Shown here: piece after piece, positions 7,833 to 15,704 of the stretch
Numbering within the stretch: the stretch's first letter is position 1
Layout of the letters: every line of letters starts with the position of its first letter
DNA from: a bacterium
GTDB lineage: Bacteria; UBA10199; DSSB01
Reading direction: 5' to 3'
DNA: 34,441 nt
Assembly: GCA_035281585.1 (NCBI GenBank)
Contig: DATEDP010000035.1
Location: 1 to 34,441 of the forward strand
Notes under the pieces: model-generated
What the model saw: only the letters and a program-made list of their open reading frames with translations
Told to the model about the DNA's origin: nothing
Databases searched by the model: none
Program-made: the position numbers and the translations under genes

Positions 7833-8755
7833 CGCACCAAAATCCGCAAGCGCGGCCCGGTCCGGACCGTGAAGGTCTTCTGGGCCGGCAGCATGTCGCC
7901 GTCGATGGTGTAGGCCATCGGCTCGGCCAGCTCGATCTTCATCTCGGTGGCGGGCTCTTCGATCAAATTCTCCGACTTGGAGGGCCGGCCGACGAACATG
8001 TCGCCGACATGGCGCAGGACGTTGCGCGGCGGGAGCGAGAAGCCGATGGCATGGAATTTCCCGGCCTCCTGCGAATAATGGAAAACCTTGAACTTGAGGC
8101 CCAGGATCGGAATCGAGCCGGCGTAGAGCGCCGACCAATTCGCGAAGGGCCAGCGCTTGCCGTCGACCGTCACCTCGGCGTCGTAGCGCTCGAAGAGCTT
8201 CCGGGCGAAGCCGCCGTTGATCGCCGCCGAGCCGATCGAGCGGCTCAGGGTCCAGGCGGCCTTGGGCGGCGAGGGCGGCGCGCCCCCGTAGTAGGCTTGC
8301 ATGAAGCGGTAGATCACGCCGGTGCCGAAGATGAAGCCGTACTTGTCGTTGACCTTCATCAAGTCCATCTCGGTCGTCTCGAAAGGCTCGTCCTCATGGT
8401 ATTTGTAGATGAGGTTGCTGAGGATCTTCTCGGGCGAGCCCTTGATGCCGCAGGCGTTGGCCAGGGTGTTCATGGTGCCGCCGCGGAGGAAGGTCAGCTT
8501 GGGCAGCGGCTTTTCGCCGTAGACGTCGATGAAATGGGTCAGAGTGACGTGGTTGGTGCCGTCGCCGCCGCCGATGGCCAGGATGTCGATGTCCCGGGTC
8601 TTGAAGGCCTCGGCGACCCGCCGCAAATCCTGGATATCCTCGGTGGCCTGGCAGCTGCCGCGGTCGCCGACGATGAAGGACATCCGGGTCAGCTTGTCGG
8701 GGTCCTTCTTGTGCTTCTTGCTGTGGGGATTGAGGACGATTCCGATGCCGGACAT
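7829..8755 (-). CDS. Diacylglycerol/sphingosine kinase-like lipid kinase
   Basis: A 308-residue protein of the DAGK catalytic family (YegS/DgkB/LCB5 type), which phosphorylates lipid hydroxyl groups with ATP. Visible are IVLNPHS at residues 6-12, the nucleotide loop GGGDGT at 62-67, and GGTMNTLA where most members have GTGNDFA. Near the C-terminus YTIDGDM replaces the usual DGE. The gene starts 9 bases after kce and is the last gene of the lysine operon, but there is no known role in lysine fermentation, so it may only be co-transcribed. Its TAG stop is the terminal TAG of repeat D. The family is sure; the substrate is unknown. The Met in the GTGN-like loop is a deviation worth noting. Confidence 0.85.
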   Translation of the reverse strand: MSGIGIVLNPHSKKHKKDPDKLTRMSFIVGDRGSCQATEDIQDLRRVAEAFKTRDIDILAIGGGDGTNHVTLTHFIDVYGEKPLPKLTFLRGGTMNTLANACGIKGSPEKILSNLIYKYHEDEPFETTEMDLMKVNDKYGFIFGTGVIYRFMQAYYGGAPPSPPKAAWTLSRSIGSAAINGGFARKLFERYDAEVTVDGKRWPFANWSALYAGSIPILGLKFKVFHYSQEAGKFHAIGFSLPPRNVLRHVGDMFVGRPSKSENLIEEPATEMKIELAEPMAYTIDGDMLPAQKTFTVRTGPRLRILVR

Positions 8756-8764
8756 GGGCTACTT

Positions 8765-9580
8765 TCAGCTCTTGAGTTTCAACATCTCTCGCGCCTGCCG
8801 AACCGTGGCGATGGGCCGGCCGACCTCGCCGGCCAGGCCGGCGGCCTTGGCGACCAGCTCGGCGTTGGACTTCGCCATCAGGCCTTTTTCAAGATAGAGA
8901 TTGTCTTCCATACCGACGCGGACATGTCCACCTTTCTCGAGCGCCAGCCGGGCCATCGGGAACTGATGGCGGCCGATCGCGGCCAGCGACCAGGTGGCGC
9001 CGGCCGGCAGGCCGCCGATCAGGAAATCCAAATTGCGCTCGGTGGCGGCCAAGGCGCCGGGCACGCCGAGAACGAAGTCGAAGTGCAAGGGCTCCTCGAC
9101 CAAGCCCTCCTTGGCCAAGCGAATCCCCTCCTCCAGCATGGCCGCGTCGAACACCTCGATCTCGGGCTTGATCCGCCGCTCGCGCATCGCCCGGGCCAGC
9201 CGGGCCACCAAGGGCCGGGGATTGGCGAAGATCCCCTCGCCGAAGTTGACCGAGCCGGTGGTGAGCGAAGCCATCTCGGGGCCGGCTTCGAGCGGCTGCA
9301 GCCGGTCTTCCTCGGAGTCGCCGATGGCTCCGCCGGTCGAGACTTGGACGATGACGTCGCAGCGCTGCCGGATCCGGCCGAGAGTCTCCCGGAAAACGTC
9401 GGCCCGGCAAGTCGGACGGCCCTGCTCGTCGCGGACGTGGACGTGGACGATGGCGGCACCGGCTTGGACGGCTTCGGCGGCTTGGACGGCGATCTCCTCG
9501 GGACGGATCGGAAGATAGGGCGCTTGCTCGCGGCTGAGCTCGGCCCCGACCAGGGCGCAGGTGAGAATGACCGCCTCCAT
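8765..9580 (-). CDS. kce: 3-keto-5-aminohexanoate cleavage enzyme
   Basis: A 271-residue enzyme of the BKACE (DUF849) family. It condenses 3-keto-5-aminohexanoate with acetyl-CoA and cleaves it to acetoacetate and L-3-aminobutyryl-CoA. The Zn ligands are in place: HVHVR gives His46 and His48, and GMEDN gives Glu225. The STGGA loop is at 81-85, and Glu14 is present as in characterised Kce. The open frame extends upstream, but ATG at 9580 is chosen. It gives the standard N-terminus MEAVILTCALVGAE, has AGAGGA just before it, and lies one base after the kal stop. The kal neighbour and the pathway genes upstream make the lysine role firm. Confidence 0.95.
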   Translation of the reverse strand: MEAVILTCALVGAELSREQAPYLPIRPEEIAVQAAEAVQAGAAIVHVHVRDEQGRPTCRADVFRETLGRIRQRCDVIVQVSTGGAIGDSEEDRLQPLEAGPEMASLTTGSVNFGEGIFANPRPLVARLARAMRERRIKPEIEVFDAAMLEEGIRLAKEGLVEEPLHFDFVLGVPGALAATERNLDFLIGGLPAGATWSLAAIGRHQFPMARLALEKGGHVRVGMEDNLYLEKGLMAKSNAELVAKAAGLAGEVGRPIATVRQAREMLKLKS

Positions 9581-9581
9581 C

Positions 9582-9977
9582 CTAGATCCTCTTCTTCGAG
9601 ACGACGCAGGTGCCGACGGCCCGGCAAACGAGCACCGGTGTTTCCAGAACATGGGCCTTGCCCGGAATTTCCGATTTGGGATCGGCGGCAATGACCTTGT
9701 GAGCGGTGAAGCGCATCTGACGAGAAGTGTCGCCGAAACGGATGATCTCGGCTTCGGCCTCGATGAAGTCACCGGCATAGACCGGCGCCAGGAACTCCAC
9801 CACCTCGTAGGCTCGGAGCAGTCCCTCCTCGCCGTCGCTGTGGATCAGCAGCTCGGTGGCGACGTCGCCGAACAAGGCCAGGATCCGGGCTCCGTCCACC
9901 AAGTCATGGGCGTAATGGGCGTCGGCTTGGCTCATTCGCACGCGCTGCGTCAAGCGATGGACTTCGTCTTTGGACAC
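9582..9977 (-). CDS. kal: 3-aminobutyryl-CoA ammonia-lyase
   Basis: A small hotdog-fold enzyme (131 residues from this start) that removes ammonia from L-3-aminobutyryl-CoA to give crotonyl-CoA, the last dedicated step of lysine fermentation. The family signature [19 protein letters not shown] and the later GDVATELL and [11 protein letters not shown] are unmistakable. The start is uncertain: GTG at 9977 gives an N-terminus of typical length, while TTG at 10013 adds 12 residues, and neither has a clear Shine-Dalgarno. The stop TAG lies one base before the kce ATG, so the two are probably translationally coupled. The end of kamE lies 13-49 bases upstream, depending on the start. Confidence 0.92.
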   Translation of the reverse strand: MSKDEVHRLTQRVRMSQADAHYAHDLVDGARILALFGDVATELLIHSDGEEGLLRAYEVVEFLAPVYAGDFIEAEAEIIRFGDTSRQMRFTAHKVIAADPKSEIPGKAHVLETPVLVCRAVGTCVVSKKRI

Positions 9978-10026
9978 CGAGGCATTGTAGCAGGCCCGAG
10001 GAAGGAAGGGCAAATCGCGAGGGCTT

Positions 10027-10842
10027 TTACTTGGAGCGCTTGGCGTGCTGTTGGACGATGAAGCTCGCGACCTCGCTGGGCATGGTCCCGGGACCGAACC
10101 CGGCGTCGAAACCCAACTTGACCGCTTGGGCGTGGGTCAGCCGGGGGCCGCCGACGATCTTGAGCATGCCGGCATTGAGCTTCTTGTTCTGCTTGAGGAG
10201 GGGAAGCAGGTCCTTCAAATCGGTGAGATGCTGGCCCCGCTGGGTGACGAGCTTGCTGACCAAGAGGACGTCGGCCTTGAGCTCGGCGGCCTTCTCGACC
10301 AGCTGGGCATTGTCGACCTGGGAGCGAAGATTATGGACCTCGAAGCAGGGATAGCGCTCCAAGCCGGGATCGCCGTCATAACCCTTCATGTTGAGGATGG
10401 CGTCGAGGCCGACGGTGTGGGCATCGTGGCCGGTGGTGGCGCCGACGACGACCAAGCGGCGCTTGAGATGATTTTCGGCGAAAGCCATCACGCCGTCGTA
10501 ATCCATCTTTTCGAACTCGGCCTTGGCGACCTTGATCTTGGTGAAGTCGATCGAATGCTTGGCCCGGGCGAAGACGACGCAAAAAGTGTAGCCGGCCCCG
10601 ATCGACTCGGCCGAAGCGACGTGGACCTCGCCAAAACCCTGCTTCTCGACGAAAAGCCGGGCGGCTTCCTTGGCCTCGGGCGAGCATTCCACCGGCAAGG
10701 TGAAGCTGAGCTGAATCGCACCGTCATTGGTCAAATCGCCGTAGGGCAACAAGCGGCGCGGGCTGGCCGCCGTTCCCGGCTTGGGCACCGAAGCATCGTC
10801 CTTTTTTTGAAACCAGCGTTTGAGTGTTTCCATCGGTGCCAT
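10027..10842 (-). CDS. kamE: Lysine 5,6-aminomutase beta subunit
   Basis: A 271-residue cobalamin- and PLP-binding subunit of beta-lysine 5,6-aminomutase. With KamD it converts L-beta-lysine to L-erythro-3,5-diaminohexanoate. The B12 motif DAHTVG gives His142 as the cobalt ligand. Lys153 in NMKG lies exactly 11 residues later, the same spacing as the His133/Lys144 pair of the Clostridium enzyme, so Lys153 should hold PLP. The N-terminal dimerisation region is about residues 30-125 and the Rossmann domain about 127-265. ATG at 10842 is preceded by GAGGGG at good spacing and lies 3 bases after the kamD stop. A second Met is at residue 4. Length and motifs agree with the family. Confidence 0.96.
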   Translation of the reverse strand: MAPMETLKRWFQKKDDASVPKPGTAASPRRLLPYGDLTNDGAIQLSFTLPVECSPEAKEAARLFVEKQGFGEVHVASAESIGAGYTFCVVFARAKHSIDFTKIKVAKAEFEKMDYDGVMAFAENHLKRRLVVVGATTGHDAHTVGLDAILNMKGYDGDPGLERYPCFEVHNLRSQVDNAQLVEKAAELKADVLLVSKLVTQRGQHLTDLKDLLPLLKQNKKLNAGMLKIVGGPRLTHAQAVKLGFDAGFGPGTMPSEVASFIVQQHAKRSK

Positions 10843-10845
10843 CGC

Positions 10846-13128
10846 TTACCCCTCGGTATCGCCTCCGCCATTGCCGCCGGAAGACGGCCCTTCGCCACCC
10901 GAGCCGCCTTCGCCGCCCGATGAGGCGGTGCCTTCCTGGCCCTCGGTCCGCGGGCCTCTTCGTCCGCCGTGCCGGCGCCCTCTTCCACCGCGCCGTCCGC
11001 GGCGCCGGCCGCGCCGCTGCCGATTTTCGGAATTGCTCTCGCCGGCCGGGCCTTTCTCGGACCCGCCTTCGCCATCGGCCTCGGCGGCGCGGCGAGCGAA
11101 GGCCATCTGATCGTCGTGAACATCCTCGGGCGTCTCGAGCCGGCGGGTCTCGGTGACGGCCGGAAGCGCGATCACCGTTTGGCTGCTTTCGATCTCAAGC
11201 TGGACCTCGGGAACCGCCGCCTCGGCGGCAACCGGCGCTGAATTTTCGGCGGCCTCGCCGGCCGGGACCGGCGCCGGCGCTTGACGCCCGCGTCCGCGCT
11301 CACGGCCACGCTCGCGGCCCCGCTCACGGCCGCCCCGATCCCTTCCGCCATCGCGGCCGCGCCCATCGCGACTCCGGCCATCGCGGCCTCGTCCCCGGCC
11401 TTCCTCGCGGCTCCGCCCTTCGCCGCCGCCGCTCTCGGCCGGGGCTTCGGCCCGGGCACGGCTGTCGTCACGACCGCCGGCCGACCTTCCGCCGCGAACC
11501 CGGCGGACTTCGTCGCGGTCCTCGTAGCGCCGCTGCCGCGGCTCCTCGCGGGTCTCCTGCTTCGGCGTCAGGTAATCCTTGAGCGGGGTATAGTAATCGC
11601 GATCCTTTTCGAAGACGCCGTCCAATCCCTTGCCCTCGTCGACGCCGCGCTTCACCGCGGCAAAGGCGCCTTCCTCGATGGCGGTCATCAGGCTTCGGCC
11701 CCGGACTTTCTTCAAGTGAGCCAGGGCATCGTCCAAGACCTGGCGGGCCCGCCGGGCGACCTTGCCGTTGGGCTGGAAGAGCACCTCATCCTGGATGCTC
11801 TTGGCGCCCTTGAAAATGTAGGAAGCATTTTTGAGGCTGAGGAAGCGGTCCTGGATCCAGGGGTTGTGGATCGCCTCGGTGTGCATGCCGAGGAGCTGGA
11901 TCGATTGGCCGGTCAGGATGCCGGCCAAGTTGAACATCCCGTCGTAAAGATAGCTGAAGAAGATGTCGCCGCTCTTGTGCTTGGTCGGCGGCATGAACTT
12001 GATCGGGTTGCGCGGGAAAACCTCGCGGACCAGCTGGGCCTGGGCCCACTCGAAGAGGATCGAGTCCTCGATCCAGGGATCGATCTCGTGGGCGTGGCCC
12101 AGGGCGATCTGGAGATCGGGCAGGCCGGCGGCCTTGGCGAAGGCTTCGTTGATGAAGTGGCTGGCGATCACCTGGTAGTAATACTTATGGGATTCGGCGG
12201 TGGTGAGGTAGTTGTCCTCGCCGGTCTGGATGGTGATGCCGGAAAGCGCGCAGATCCGGCGCGAAAAATGCTGGTCGACGAAGTTCCGCTTCATGTTGAT
12301 GTCGCGGAAGAGAATGCCGTACATCGCGTCGTTGAGCAGGTAGTCGATGCCTTCGAGGGCGCCCATCACCGCGATCTCGGGCATGCAGAGGCCCGAGGAA
12401 TAATTGGTCAGCGCGATCCGCCGCTTGAGCTGCTTCTCGGAATGGTCCAGCGCCGCCCGCATGATCTTGAAATTTTCTTGGGTGGCGAAGGTCCCGCCGA
12501 AGCCCTCGGTGGTTTCACCCTCGGGAACGTAATCGAGAAGGCTCTGGGCGGTCGAGCGGATCACGGCGATGATGTCGGCCCCCATTTCGGCCGCGGCCTG
12601 GGCCTGGCGGACGTCCTCGCGGATGTCGCCGGTCGCCACGATGACGTAGCGCAAGGGAGCGCTGGAAAGGCGCCAAGCCGGCCGCTTCTTGCGCTTCTCG
12701 ACCGAGGCCCGCAGCTTGACCACGGTCTTGGCGAAAAAGCCTTGGCAGGCCTCGTCGATTTTCTCCAAGGGCAAAGGCTCGAGCTTGGCCAAGTCGATCT
12801 CGCCGCCGGCGATTTTGCGGGCCAAGGTGGTCGGAGTCAGCCGAGAGTGGTGGGCCGCGGCCAAGCCGAACCAGTAAGCCGCTCCCTTGCTCAAGCGCTC
12901 GCGGCCGATCTTGTCGACGACCTCGTTGACCAAGGGATAGCGGCCTTGGGGCGACGCCTCCTTGGGACTCTCTTCCAAGCAGCCTTCGACGCCGAGCAAG
13001 CGGAGCGTGCTGCGCTCGATCGAAAGCGTCGTGTGGCGGTTGACGTTCTGGAGAATGGGGCGGGCGATTTGCGCGGCCTGGGATCGACACTGGTCGATCT
13101 GGTCGCGATCGAGGCTTAATTTGGACAT
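10846..13128 (-). CDS. kamD: Lysine 5,6-aminomutase alpha subunit with RG-rich tail
   Basis: A 760-residue protein. Residues 1-520 are a complete KamD, the TIM-barrel subunit that binds substrate and the adenosyl part of coenzyme B12. Typical stretches are TGDIREDVRQAQAA, GITIQTGEDNYLTTAESHKY and GKGLDGVFEKDRDYY, the normal C-terminus. Residues 521-760 have no counterpart in KamD proteins I know (~517 residues). Two basic Arg/Gly tracts (571-616 with RERG and RDGRG repeats; 703-729) flank an acidic Ala/Pro/Glu linker, and a Gly/Ser/Glu run ends the chain. Such tails are known from RNA-binding proteins (RNase E, DEAD-box helicases), not from aminomutases. No frameshift is needed: one open frame runs through. 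The Shine-Dalgarno is weak. The gene lies 17 bases after kamA and 3 before kamE. Confidence 0.95.
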   Translation of the reverse strand: MSKLSLDRDQIDQCRSQAAQIARPILQNVNRHTTLSIERSTLRLLGVEGCLEESPKEASPQGRYPLVNEVVDKIGRERLSKGAAYWFGLAAAHHSRLTPTTLARKIAGGEIDLAKLEPLPLEKIDEACQGFFAKTVVKLRASVEKRKKRPAWRLSSAPLRYVIVATGDIREDVRQAQAAAEMGADIIAVIRSTAQSLLDYVPEGETTEGFGGTFATQENFKIMRAALDHSEKQLKRRIALTNYSSGLCMPEIAVMGALEGIDYLLNDAMYGILFRDINMKRNFVDQHFSRRICALSGITIQTGEDNYLTTAESHKYYYQVIASHFINEAFAKAAGLPDLQIALGHAHEIDPWIEDSILFEWAQAQLVREVFPRNPIKFMPPTKHKSGDIFFSYLYDGMFNLAGILTGQSIQLLGMHTEAIHNPWIQDRFLSLKNASYIFKGAKSIQDEVLFQPNGKVARRARQVLDDALAHLKKVRGRSLMTAIEEGAFAAVKRGVDEGKGLDGVFEKDRDYYTPLKDYLTPKQETREEPRQRRYEDRDEVRRVRGGRSAGGRDDSRARAEAPAESGGGEGRSREEGRGRGRDGRSRDGRGRDGGRDRGGRERGRERGRERGRGRQAPAPVPAGEAAENSAPVAAEAAVPEVQLEIESSQTVIALPAVTETRRLETPEDVHDDQMAFARRAAEADGEGGSEKGPAGESNSENRQRRGRRRGRRGGRGRRHGGRRGPRTEGQEGTASSGGEGGSGGEGPSSGGNGGGDTEG
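11281..11418 (-). repeat. Short tandem repeats coding RG tract 1 of KamD
   Basis: This part of kamD codes for residues 571-616, where RDGRG-like and then RERG units repeat in tandem. At the DNA level it is an extremely GC-rich array of six- to fifteen-base variants. Copy number may differ between strains. A second, less regular Arg/Gly tract is at 10942-11022. Confidence 0.75.
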
Positions 13129-13145
13129 CGCTTCAGAAACCTAAT

Positions 13146-14423
13146 CTAGTGTGTGGGCGCTTGCGTCTCGCGCGGTTCGATCGACACCGCGTCATCGTGC
13201 AACAAGCGCGCTAAACCATGCTCGGGAGCCATGCGTCCGGCCTTTTCGACCGTCCGGGCCGTCGAGCAGGTGCAATCGGTTAGAGCGGGTTGAGGGTAGG
13301 TACTAATGAAGCCTTCGTAGTTTCGAACGACGACTTTCTTGTCCGACTGGCTGATCAAGTAATGCGGGGCCACCGGAATTTTTCCTCCGCCGCCCGGAAC
13401 GTCGATGACGAATTCGGGGACGGCGAGGCCGCTGGTATGGCCGCGCAGCGATTCGATGATTTCAATCCCCTTCTCAACGGGGGTGCGAAAATGACTAATT
13501 CCCTCGCTCAAGTCGCATTGATAAATGTAATAAGGCTTTACCCTCAAGCTGAGCAATTCCTGCATCAGCTTCTTCATGATCGCCGCGTCGCTGTTGATTT
13601 TCCTCAACAAAACGCTCTGGTTCATCATGGGGATACCACCGTCGACAATTCGGTCGCAAGCGATTTTTGCCTCGGGGCTCAGCTCGTAGGGGTGGTTGAA
13701 ATGGGTCATAAAGTATAAGGGTTTGAAGGCCTTAAGCATTTCGACCAGCTCCGGGGTGATCCGCATCGGCAGGACGCAGGGAATCTTGCTGGCGATCCGA
13801 AGGATCTCGACGTGGGGGATCGCCCGGATCCGGCCCAGGACCTCCCTCAGCATGGCCGTCCCCATCATCAGGGCGTCGCCGCCCGAGACGATCACGTCCC
13901 GAATCTCCCGATGGGAGTCGATATAGTCGACGATCACGTCGACTTCGTTCTTCTGCTTGTGACCTTCCTTGTCGAGGACGAAGCGGCGGCGGGTGCAAAA
14001 ACGGCAGTACATCGAGCAAACCCCGGTCAAAGTGACCAGGACCCGGTCGGGGTAGCGATGAACGACATTGGGCACCGGCATATCGGCGTCCTCGTTCAAC
14101 GGATCGTTCATCTCCCCCGGCTCGACGTGAAGCTCGGCCTCGGAGGGAATGCTCTGGAGAAGGATCGGGCACTCCCGATTGTCGGGGTCGGCCAGGCTCA
14201 AATAATAGGGAGCGACCGCGAATTTATACTTGGCGAAGGTATGGCGGATCCGCTCCTGCTCCTGATCGCTCATCGGCAGGAACTCGGCCAATTGCTCGAC
14301 CTTGGTCACGGTGTGCTGAAGCTGCCATTTCCAATTGTCCCAGTCCTCGCGCTTGACCTCGCGCCAGGGCCGGTAGCGTTGGTAATAGAGCGGATCGCTG
14401 TTGTCGATATAAGGTAAACGCAT
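13146..14423 (-). CDS. kamA: L-lysine 2,3-aminomutase
   Basis: A 425-residue radical-SAM, PLP-dependent enzyme that interconverts L-lysine and L-beta-lysine, the first step of the pathway. The cluster motif CSMYCRFC gives Cys136, Cys140 and Cys143. PLP lysine is Lys348 in PGGGGKIP. Asp304 (QCDLSEG) and Asp341 (IDVPGG) have the same spacing to that lysine as Asp293, Asp330 and Lys337 of the clostridial enzyme. These bind the substrate's side-chain amine, so lysine rather than glutamate is the expected substrate. The ATG at 14423 is chosen: the open frame continues 47 codons upstream, but those codons lie in repeat B. The purine-rich AGAAAGAAAAT and GGGAG before the ATG are at the repeat's edge. 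It is probably oxygen-sensitive. Confidence 0.96.
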   Translation of the reverse strand: MRLPYIDNSDPLYYQRYRPWREVKREDWDNWKWQLQHTVTKVEQLAEFLPMSDQEQERIRHTFAKYKFAVAPYYLSLADPDNRECPILLQSIPSEAELHVEPGEMNDPLNEDADMPVPNVVHRYPDRVLVTLTGVCSMYCRFCTRRRFVLDKEGHKQKNEVDVIVDYIDSHREIRDVIVSGGDALMMGTAMLREVLGRIRAIPHVEILRIASKIPCVLPMRITPELVEMLKAFKPLYFMTHFNHPYELSPEAKIACDRIVDGGIPMMNQSVLLRKINSDAAIMKKLMQELLSLRVKPYYIYQCDLSEGISHFRTPVEKGIEIIESLRGHTSGLAVPEFVIDVPGGGGKIPVAPHYLISQSDKKVVVRNYEGFISTYPQPALTDCTCSTARTVEKAGRMAPEHGLARLLHDDAVSIEPRETQAPTH

Positions 14424-14432
14424 ATTTTCTTT

Positions 14433-14549
14433 CTCCCTCCCCTTTGTAAGGGGAGGGTTGGGGAGGGGTAGAGAGCCGGCGATATGCAAAAATTTTGCAA
14501 AATACCCTCTCTCTACCTCCCCTGCCCCCTCCTTACAAAGGAGGGGGAA
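14433..14549. repeat. Family B paired-hairpin repeat between kdd and kamA
   Basis: Two outer hairpins, CCCTCCCC / GGGGAGGG at 14435-14457 and CCCCCTCC / GGAGGGGG at 14525-14547, each have a 7-base loop (TTTGTAA or TTACAAA). They enclose GGTAGAG and its complement CTCTACC, and in the centre the perfect palindrome TGCAAAAATTTTGCA at 14485-14499. The same architecture recurs at 33491-33611. It lies inside the lysine operon and could attenuate or process the transcript between kdd and kamA. Confidence 0.9.
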
Positions 14550-14553
14550 CCGT

Positions 14554-15570
14554 TCATCCTTCAAAAAACCTCCGCAGCCTTTCGTGCCGGCGGACCAAGT
14601 CCAAGGCCAGGCCGGCGTGGCCCTCGGCGTAGCCGTTGCCCATGATCAGCTCGACGTCGCGGCCCAGGCCTTCGGCCGAGAGCACCGCCCGGTTGAACTG
14701 AGTCGCCATATTGAAGAAGAGCACCTTGCCGCCAGCGCGGGCCGCCAAGATCGATGCCGTCTCGGTCTCCGGGGCATTGCAGCAATTGATCACGAAATCG
14801 AAAGCCGGGGCGCGATGGGACTCCAGCGCGCGGCGAAAGCCCAAGGGCGCTTGGGCGTCGGCGGCGAAGGCGCTTTTGGCGAAGCCGAGGCCGACCGCCT
14901 TTTCCAAGGCTGCTTCGGAAACGTCGCTGAACCAGAGCTCGGCGGCGCTTCCCGAAACGGCGGCGGCGCAAAGGGCCCCCGAATGTCCCCCTCCCAGGAT
15001 CAGAACCTTGTCGCCGGATCGAACCAAGCGCCGGGCCCAAGCCGGGGCGCCGCAGACGTCGAAGATCGCCAAGGCGGCGCGCTCCGAAAAATCCTTGGGC
15101 AGAAGAGCTGCCGGCGCGCTGGCGAAGAGCACCGCCTGTCCCCGCACGTCGACTTGGGGCGAATCGGGATCGACCTTTTCGACGGCTTCGAGCTTCAGCG
15201 GAGTGAGCGTGAGGCTGATCAAGGTGGCGATTCGGTCGCCGACCTTGAATCGGGTCGGAGCCTGGGGACCTAAGGCTTCGACTCGGCCCAAGAGCATGCC
15301 GCCCGAGCCGGTCACCGGGTTCTGCATTTTGCCTCGCTCCTCGACGATTTGTCGGATGTTCTGGGCGATGGCCCTGGCGTCGCCGGAATTGGCGGCCCGG
15401 AGCTGGCGAAAGGAAGCCGAATCGAGATTGAGCTTTTCCACCCCGATCCAGGCTTCGTCTTGGAAGAGCGGAAGCTCGGGATCAAGCTTTTGCGCCGCTT
15501 GCGGCAGAGCGCCGGGGGGAGCCAAGACCCGGCCCTCCCCGAGGGGATTGAAGCCTTGGCGGTACTTCAT
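14554..15570 (-). CDS. kdd: L-erythro-3,5-diaminohexanoate dehydrogenase
   Basis: A 338-residue enzyme that oxidatively deaminates L-erythro-3,5-diaminohexanoate to 3-keto-5-aminohexanoate, feeding Kce. The nucleotide loop VLILGGGHSGALCA lies near residue 190, followed by the acidic end of the second strand (ELWFSDVSE), a standard NAD(P)-binding Rossmann fold in a zinc-alcohol-dehydrogenase-like frame. The N-terminus VLAPPGALPQAAQKLD matches known Kdd proteins (VIEPKGVLPQPAWKLD type). ATG at 15570 is chosen; ATG at 15576 is equally possible. It is the first gene of the lysine operon, and two inverted repeats lie just upstream. The stop falls 5 bases outside repeat B. Confidence 0.92.
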   Translation of the reverse strand: MKYRQGFNPLGEGRVLAPPGALPQAAQKLDPELPLFQDEAWIGVEKLNLDSASFRQLRAANSGDARAIAQNIRQIVEERGKMQNPVTGSGGMLLGRVEALGPQAPTRFKVGDRIATLISLTLTPLKLEAVEKVDPDSPQVDVRGQAVLFASAPAALLPKDFSERAALAIFDVCGAPAWARRLVRSGDKVLILGGGHSGALCAAAVSGSAAELWFSDVSEAALEKAVGLGFAKSAFAADAQAPLGFRRALESHRAPAFDFVINCCNAPETETASILAARAGGKVLFFNMATQFNRAVLSAEGLGRDVELIMGNGYAEGHAGLALDLVRRHERLRRFFEG

Positions 15571-15581
15571 GACCATCTCAC

Positions 15582-15598
15582 TTCGCAAATTCTGCGAA
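15582..15598 (-). promoter_or_regulatory. Inverted repeat just before kdd
   Basis: TTCGCA and TGCGAA are perfect complements separated by AATTC. The repeat ends 12 bases before the kdd start, so it covers the ribosome-binding region. It may be a protein site or an RNA hairpin that hides the start. This is inferred from position. Confidence 0.4.
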
Positions 15599-15609
15599 TT
15601 TGCTGCGCA

Positions 15610-15626
15610 AACCGGCAAAGCCGGTT
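15610..15626 (-). promoter_or_regulatory. GC-rich hairpin in the kdd leader
   Basis: AACCGGC AAA GCCGGTT forms a perfect 7-bp stem with a 3-base loop, 40 bases before kdd. With the inverted repeat at 15582-15598 it gives two successive hairpins in the leader of the lysine operon. No T-run follows, so it is not an ordinary terminator. The rest of 15627-15704 is AT-richer and probably holds the promoter, but I could not find a convincing -35/-10 pair. Confidence 0.4.
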
Positions 15627-15704
15627 CTTGCGTCAAGCCTATCACATGAGGAAATACTCAGTAACCCCCTAAAATCAGTCTATTTTTGACAAAGTGCAGC
15701 AAAA

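Noticed and set aside
7823-9694. A 623-codon open frame on the plus strand
   Set aside because: It lies opposite the lipid kinase and kce. Its Asp/Gly/Leu/Ala-rich product has no family features and is typical of the complement of GC-rich genes.
10846-11568. The RG-rich tail of KamD as a separate gene or a frameshift artefact
   Set aside because: The frame is continuous from the kamD core, there is no start codon with a ribosome-binding site at the junction, and kamE follows 3 bases after the end.
11281-13119. A 612-codon open frame on the plus strand opposite kamD
   Set aside because: The minus strand codes for an unmistakable aminomutase subunit; the plus frame has no recognisable motif.
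14424-14564. A 47-codon N-terminal extension of kamA
   Set aside because: The extra codons are a translation of repeat B, match nothing in KamA proteins, and the ATG at 14423 gives the normal N-terminus.
15577-15704. Lysine or cobalamin riboswitch before kdd
   Set aside because: The region is too short and none of the conserved blocks of either riboswitch can be seen. Only two small hairpins are present.
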